Below, one piece after another: positions 5,771-7,727 of a stretch of 7,727 bases of DNA. The notes under the pieces are model-generated. The model was not told where the DNA came from, did no database searches, and saw nothing but the letters and a program-made list of their open reading frames with translations. Numbering within the stretch: the stretch's first letter is position 1; each line of letters starts with the position of its first letter. The translations under genes were made by a program, and so were the position numbers. This stretch comes from Peptococcaceae bacterium (lineage in GTDB: Bacteria > Bacillota > DSM-12270 > Thermacetogeniales > Thermacetogeniaceae): contig PKYJ01000024.1 of the NCBI GenBank assembly GCA_003132605.1, positions 4,453 through 12,179 of the forward strand. The letters are read 5' to 3'.

Positions 5771-6922
5771 TTATCCGATAAAGGCATCCTTCATCTTCTC
5801 GAAGAAACCCTTGCCCCGGGAATGGTACTGGTCATCCCGCTCCAACTTCTCGAACTGCTGGAGCAGTTCTTTCTGCTTCTCGGTCAGCCGGGACGGGATC
5901 ATCACGTTGATCCTGATCACCTGGTCGCCGCGCCCGTAGCCCTGCAGGTGGGAGATCCCCTTGCCCCGCAGGTGGAACACGGCGCCGGGCTGGGTAGCCT
6001 CGGGAATTTTCAGACTGGTCTTGCCATCCAGGGTCGGGATCTCGATCTCGTCCCCCAGGGCTGCCTGGACGAAGGAGATGGGGATCTCGCAGATGACATC
6101 GTTTCCCTGACGCTGGAATAACTTGTGCGGCTTGACGCGCAGGCCCACATAAAGATCCCCGGCCGGACCGCCGCGTGTTCCCAACTCTCCATCCCGGCTC
6201 AGGCGCAAGGTGGACCCGTTATCCACGCCGGCCGGCACGGTCAGTTTCACCTTGCGCGACCTCTTCGCCCTGCCCCGTCCCTGGCAGGCAGGGCAGGGCT
6301 TCTCGATCGTCCGGCCCTCGCCGCGGCACTGGTCGCAGGTCTGCACCGTCTCAAAGCGCCCGAAGGCGATGGACTGGGTGATCCGCACCTGGCCGGTACC
6401 CTTGCACCGGGAGCAAATGACCGGTTTCGTCCCGGGCGCCGCGCCCGAACCGTCACAATCTCCGCAGTCCTCCCAGCGGTTGATCCTGACCTCTTTTTCA
6501 ACTCCAAAGGCCGCTTCCTCGAAGCTCAGGTCCAGTTCCATCTGGATGTCGGCGCCGCGTTGCGGCCCCCGTCGCTGCTGCTGCTGCTGGCCTAAACCGC
6601 CGAAACCGTTGAAAAAGACGTCGAACAGGTCGCCAAAACCCCCGAAGCCGAAGTCAGCGCCTGTACCTCCGCCAAAACCGCTAAAGTCACCGTTGCTAAA
6701 ACCGGCATGGCCGAACTGGTCGTAGCGCCCCCGCTTCTCTGCGTCGCTCAGGACCTCATAGGCCTCGGCAGCCTCCTTGAACTTCTCGGCAGCCGCTTCC
6801 TTGTTATCGGGGTTCATATCTGGATGGTACTTGCGGGCCAGTTGCCGGAAAGCCTTCTTGATCTCCGCCTCCGTGGCCGTCTTGGCGACGCCAAGCACCT
6901 CGTAGTAATCCCTCTTTGCCAA
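5771..6922 (-). CDS. dnaJ: Chaperone protein DnaJ (Hsp40)
   Basis: The product, 383 residues from the chosen start, is a full type I DnaJ. It delivers unfolded clients to DnaK and stimulates its ATPase in the cytoplasm. The J domain occupies 1-70 with HPD at 33-35. A Gly/Phe-rich linker runs about 71-118 and contains a run of five glutamines (112-116) encoded by pure CAG codons. Four CxxCxGxG zinc modules follow at 153-160, 170-177, 196-203 and 210-217, then the C-terminal substrate-binding and dimerisation domains to VMIPSRLTEKQKELLQQFEKL. I start it at the TTG at 6922, which gives the canonical MAKRDYYEVLGV and has GGGAG eight bases upstream. An in-frame TTG at 6937 would add five residues but would lie upstream of that ribosome site. 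It is downstream of dnaK by 92 bases, with its own likely promoter in the gap, and is followed almost at once by mtaB. Confidence 0.96.
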   Translation of the reverse strand: MAKRDYYEVLGVAKTATEAEIKKAFRQLARKYHPDMNPDNKEAAAEKFKEAAEAYEVLSDAEKRGRYDQFGHAGFSNGDFSGFGGGTGADFGFGGFGDLFDVFFNGFGGLGQQQQQRRGPQRGADIQMELDLSFEEAAFGVEKEVRINRWEDCGDCDGSGAAPGTKPVICSRCKGTGQVRITQSIAFGRFETVQTCDQCRGEGRTIEKPCPACQGRGRAKRSRKVKLTVPAGVDNGSTLRLSRDGELGTRGGPAGDLYVGLRVKPHKLFQRQGNDVICEIPISFVQAALGDEIEIPTLDGKTSLKIPEATQPGAVFHLRGKGISHLQGYGRGDQVIRINVMIPSRLTEKQKELLQQFEKLERDDQYHSRGKGFFEKMKDAFIG

Positions 6923-6930
6923 TAGGCTCA

Positions 6931-6935
6931 CTCCC
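6931..6935 (-). promoter_or_regulatory. Shine-Dalgarno site that fixes the dnaJ TTG start
   Basis: On the - strand GGGAG (6935-6931) lies eight bases before the TTG at 6922. It is immediately preceded by a run of eight T (6943-6936). The site overlaps the reading frame of the longer candidate beginning at 6937, which makes that upstream TTG unlikely to be the initiator. Confidence 0.75.
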
Positions 6936-6959
6936 AAAAAAAACCTATGATCCGCCTAC

Positions 6960-6989
6960 ATTATATTCATCACCATGATGTTAAATCAA
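6960..6989 (-). promoter_or_regulatory. Sigma-A type promoter in the dnaK-dnaJ gap
   Basis: On the - strand TTGATT (6989-6984) and a perfect TATAAT (6965-6960) are separated by 18 bases. Transcription would be expected to start around 6953, giving a leader of about 30 bases before the dnaJ TTG. It lies in the AT-rich 92-base gap after dnaK. No CIRCE (HrcA) inverted repeat overlaps it, so this promoter would not obviously be HrcA-controlled. It is the best promoter match in the window, though untested. Confidence 0.6.
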
Positions 6990-7014
6990 CTGGATATTCA
7001 TATTAATAAGCCGG

Positions 7015-7727
7015 CTATTTTCCCTCATCGTCCACTACCTTGTAGTCTGCATCAACCGTGGGACCGCCATCCCCACTACCGGAAGCGCCAGTCTCTCCAC
7101 CCGGAGTACCGGGTTCGCCGCCGGGCTCCTGCTGGGCGCCTGTCTGTTGGTAGACCTTGGATGTCAAGTCGTAGAGCACCTTGGTCAGGTTCTCGGTCTT
7201 CTGTTTGATCAGGTCCAGGTCCTGTCCCTCCATGGCCTTCTTCAACTCATCCTTGGCCGCGTCGATCTTGCCGGCATCCTCCTCGGGAACCTTGTCGCCC
7301 AGGTCCTTGAGGGTCTTCTCCGTCTGGTAGATCAGGCTGTCTGCCTGGTTGCGGATCTCAGCCGCGGATTTCTTCTTCTTGTCTTCCTCGGCAAACTGCT
7401 CGGAGTCCTTCACCATCTTCTGGATCTCGTCGTCGTTCAGGTTAGTGGTGGCAGTGATGGTGATCGCCTGTTCCTTACCGGTACCCATGTCCTTGGCGGT
7501 GACGTGGACGATCCCGTTGACGTCGATGTCAAACTTGACCTCGATCTGGGGTATGCCTCGCGGCGTCGGCGGTATACCCGTCAGTTGGAAACGGCCGAGA
7601 GTCTTGTTATCACCGGCCATGCCCCGCTCACCCTGGAGCACGTGAATGTCCACACTGGTCTGCATATCGGCGGCAGTAGTGTACATCTGGCTCTTGGAGG
7701 TAGGGATGGTGGTGTTGCGCTCGATCA
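7015..7727 (-). CDS. dnaK: Chaperone protein DnaK (Hsp70), C-terminal part, cut by the window edge
   Basis: Only the last 236 codons and the TAG stop are present; the N-terminal ATPase domain and start lie beyond base 7727. The first residues read IERNTTIPTSKSQMYTTAAD, the conserved beta-sandwich of the substrate-binding domain. They are followed by VDIHVLQGER, LGRFQLTGIPPTPRGIPQIE, FDIDVNGIVHVTAKD, and the helical lid with ATTNLNDDEIQKMVKDSE. The last 40 or so residues are a Gly/Pro-rich disordered tail ending in DADYKVVDDEGK, the acidic tail typical of bacterial DnaK. DnaK is the cytoplasmic ATP-dependent chaperone working with DnaJ, encoded next, and GrpE, which is expected upstream but outside the window. 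The ATG at 7686 is an internal methionine, not the start. Confidence 0.97.
   Translation of the reverse strand, partial: IERNTTIPTSKSQMYTTAADMQTSVDIHVLQGERGMAGDNKTLGRFQLTGIPPTPRGIPQIEVKFDIDVNGIVHVTAKDMGTGKEQAITITATTNLNDDEIQKMVKDSEQFAEEDKKKKSAAEIRNQADSLIYQTEKTLKDLGDKVPEEDAGKIDAAKDELKKAMEGQDLDLIKQKTENLTKVLYDLTSKVYQQTGAQQEPGGEPGTPGGETGASGSGDGGPTVDADYKVVDDEGK

Noticed and set aside
6125..6725. Long + strand open frames (156 and 171 codons) over dnaJ
   Set aside because: dnaJ on the other strand is unmistakable, and these frames translate its complement into Pro/Ser/Arg-rich sequence without motifs.
6960..7001. CIRCE operator or other heat-shock element in the dnaK-dnaJ gap
   Set aside because: Only a 5-bp hairpin and an 8-bp direct repeat (ATATTCAT at 6963-6970 and 6994-7001) are present; the 9-9-9 CIRCE arrangement is not.
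1..7727. CRISPR arrays, tRNA or rRNA genes, insertion sequences, toxin-antitoxin or defence genes
   Set aside because: I saw no regularly spaced repeats, cloverleaf-type sequence, transposase gene or terminal inverted repeats. The genes are mostly housekeeping types with similar base composition.

Overview
The window looks like chromosomal DNA from an anaerobic, moderately GC-rich Firmicute of the Clostridia, perhaps close to Moorella, Desulfotomaculum or Pelotomaculum. This placement is an inference. It rests on the dnaK-dnaJ-mtaB-HIT gene order, strong Shine-Dalgarno sites with several TTG/GTG starts, a small stand-alone siroheme sulfite reductase-type protein, and a CofE-like gene of the kind seen in such genomes. 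No species is identified.

Layout from the left. Positions 1-148 are a leader without a supportable gene. Two genes then run on the + strand: an unrecognised protein with an N-terminal membrane anchor (149-658) and a CofE-like (F420-0:gamma-glutamyl ligase family) protein (733-1371). A 116-base convergent intergenic region (1372-1487) is full of inverted repeats. Everything to its right is on the - strand. Read in the direction of transcription, from the right edge, the order is: the C-terminal third of DnaK (cut by the window edge), DnaJ, the tRNA methylthiotransferase MtaB, a HINT-type HIT protein, a small siroheme/4Fe-4S reductase, an endonuclease III-like DNA glycosylase, and a membrane-anchored DUF1287 protein.

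DnaK and DnaJ form the Hsp70 chaperone pair. A good sigma-A-type promoter in the dnaK-dnaJ gap suggests dnaJ and its downstream genes can also be transcribed independently of dnaK. MtaB follows dnaJ by a few bases, so it is probably cotranscribed. HIT has a possible promoter of its own. The siroheme protein and the glycosylase are only 23 bases apart and may be cotranscribed. No functional link among these downstream genes is evident beyond position.

I do not see a convincing new multi-gene system. The points most worth a second look are the uncharacterised membrane protein paired with a CofE-like enzyme, the palindrome-rich convergent intergenic region, the apparent loss of the expected cysteine in the DUF1287 protein, the cysteine-bearing tail and shortened cluster spacing in the glycosylase, and a GC-rich palindromic insertion inside mtaB.
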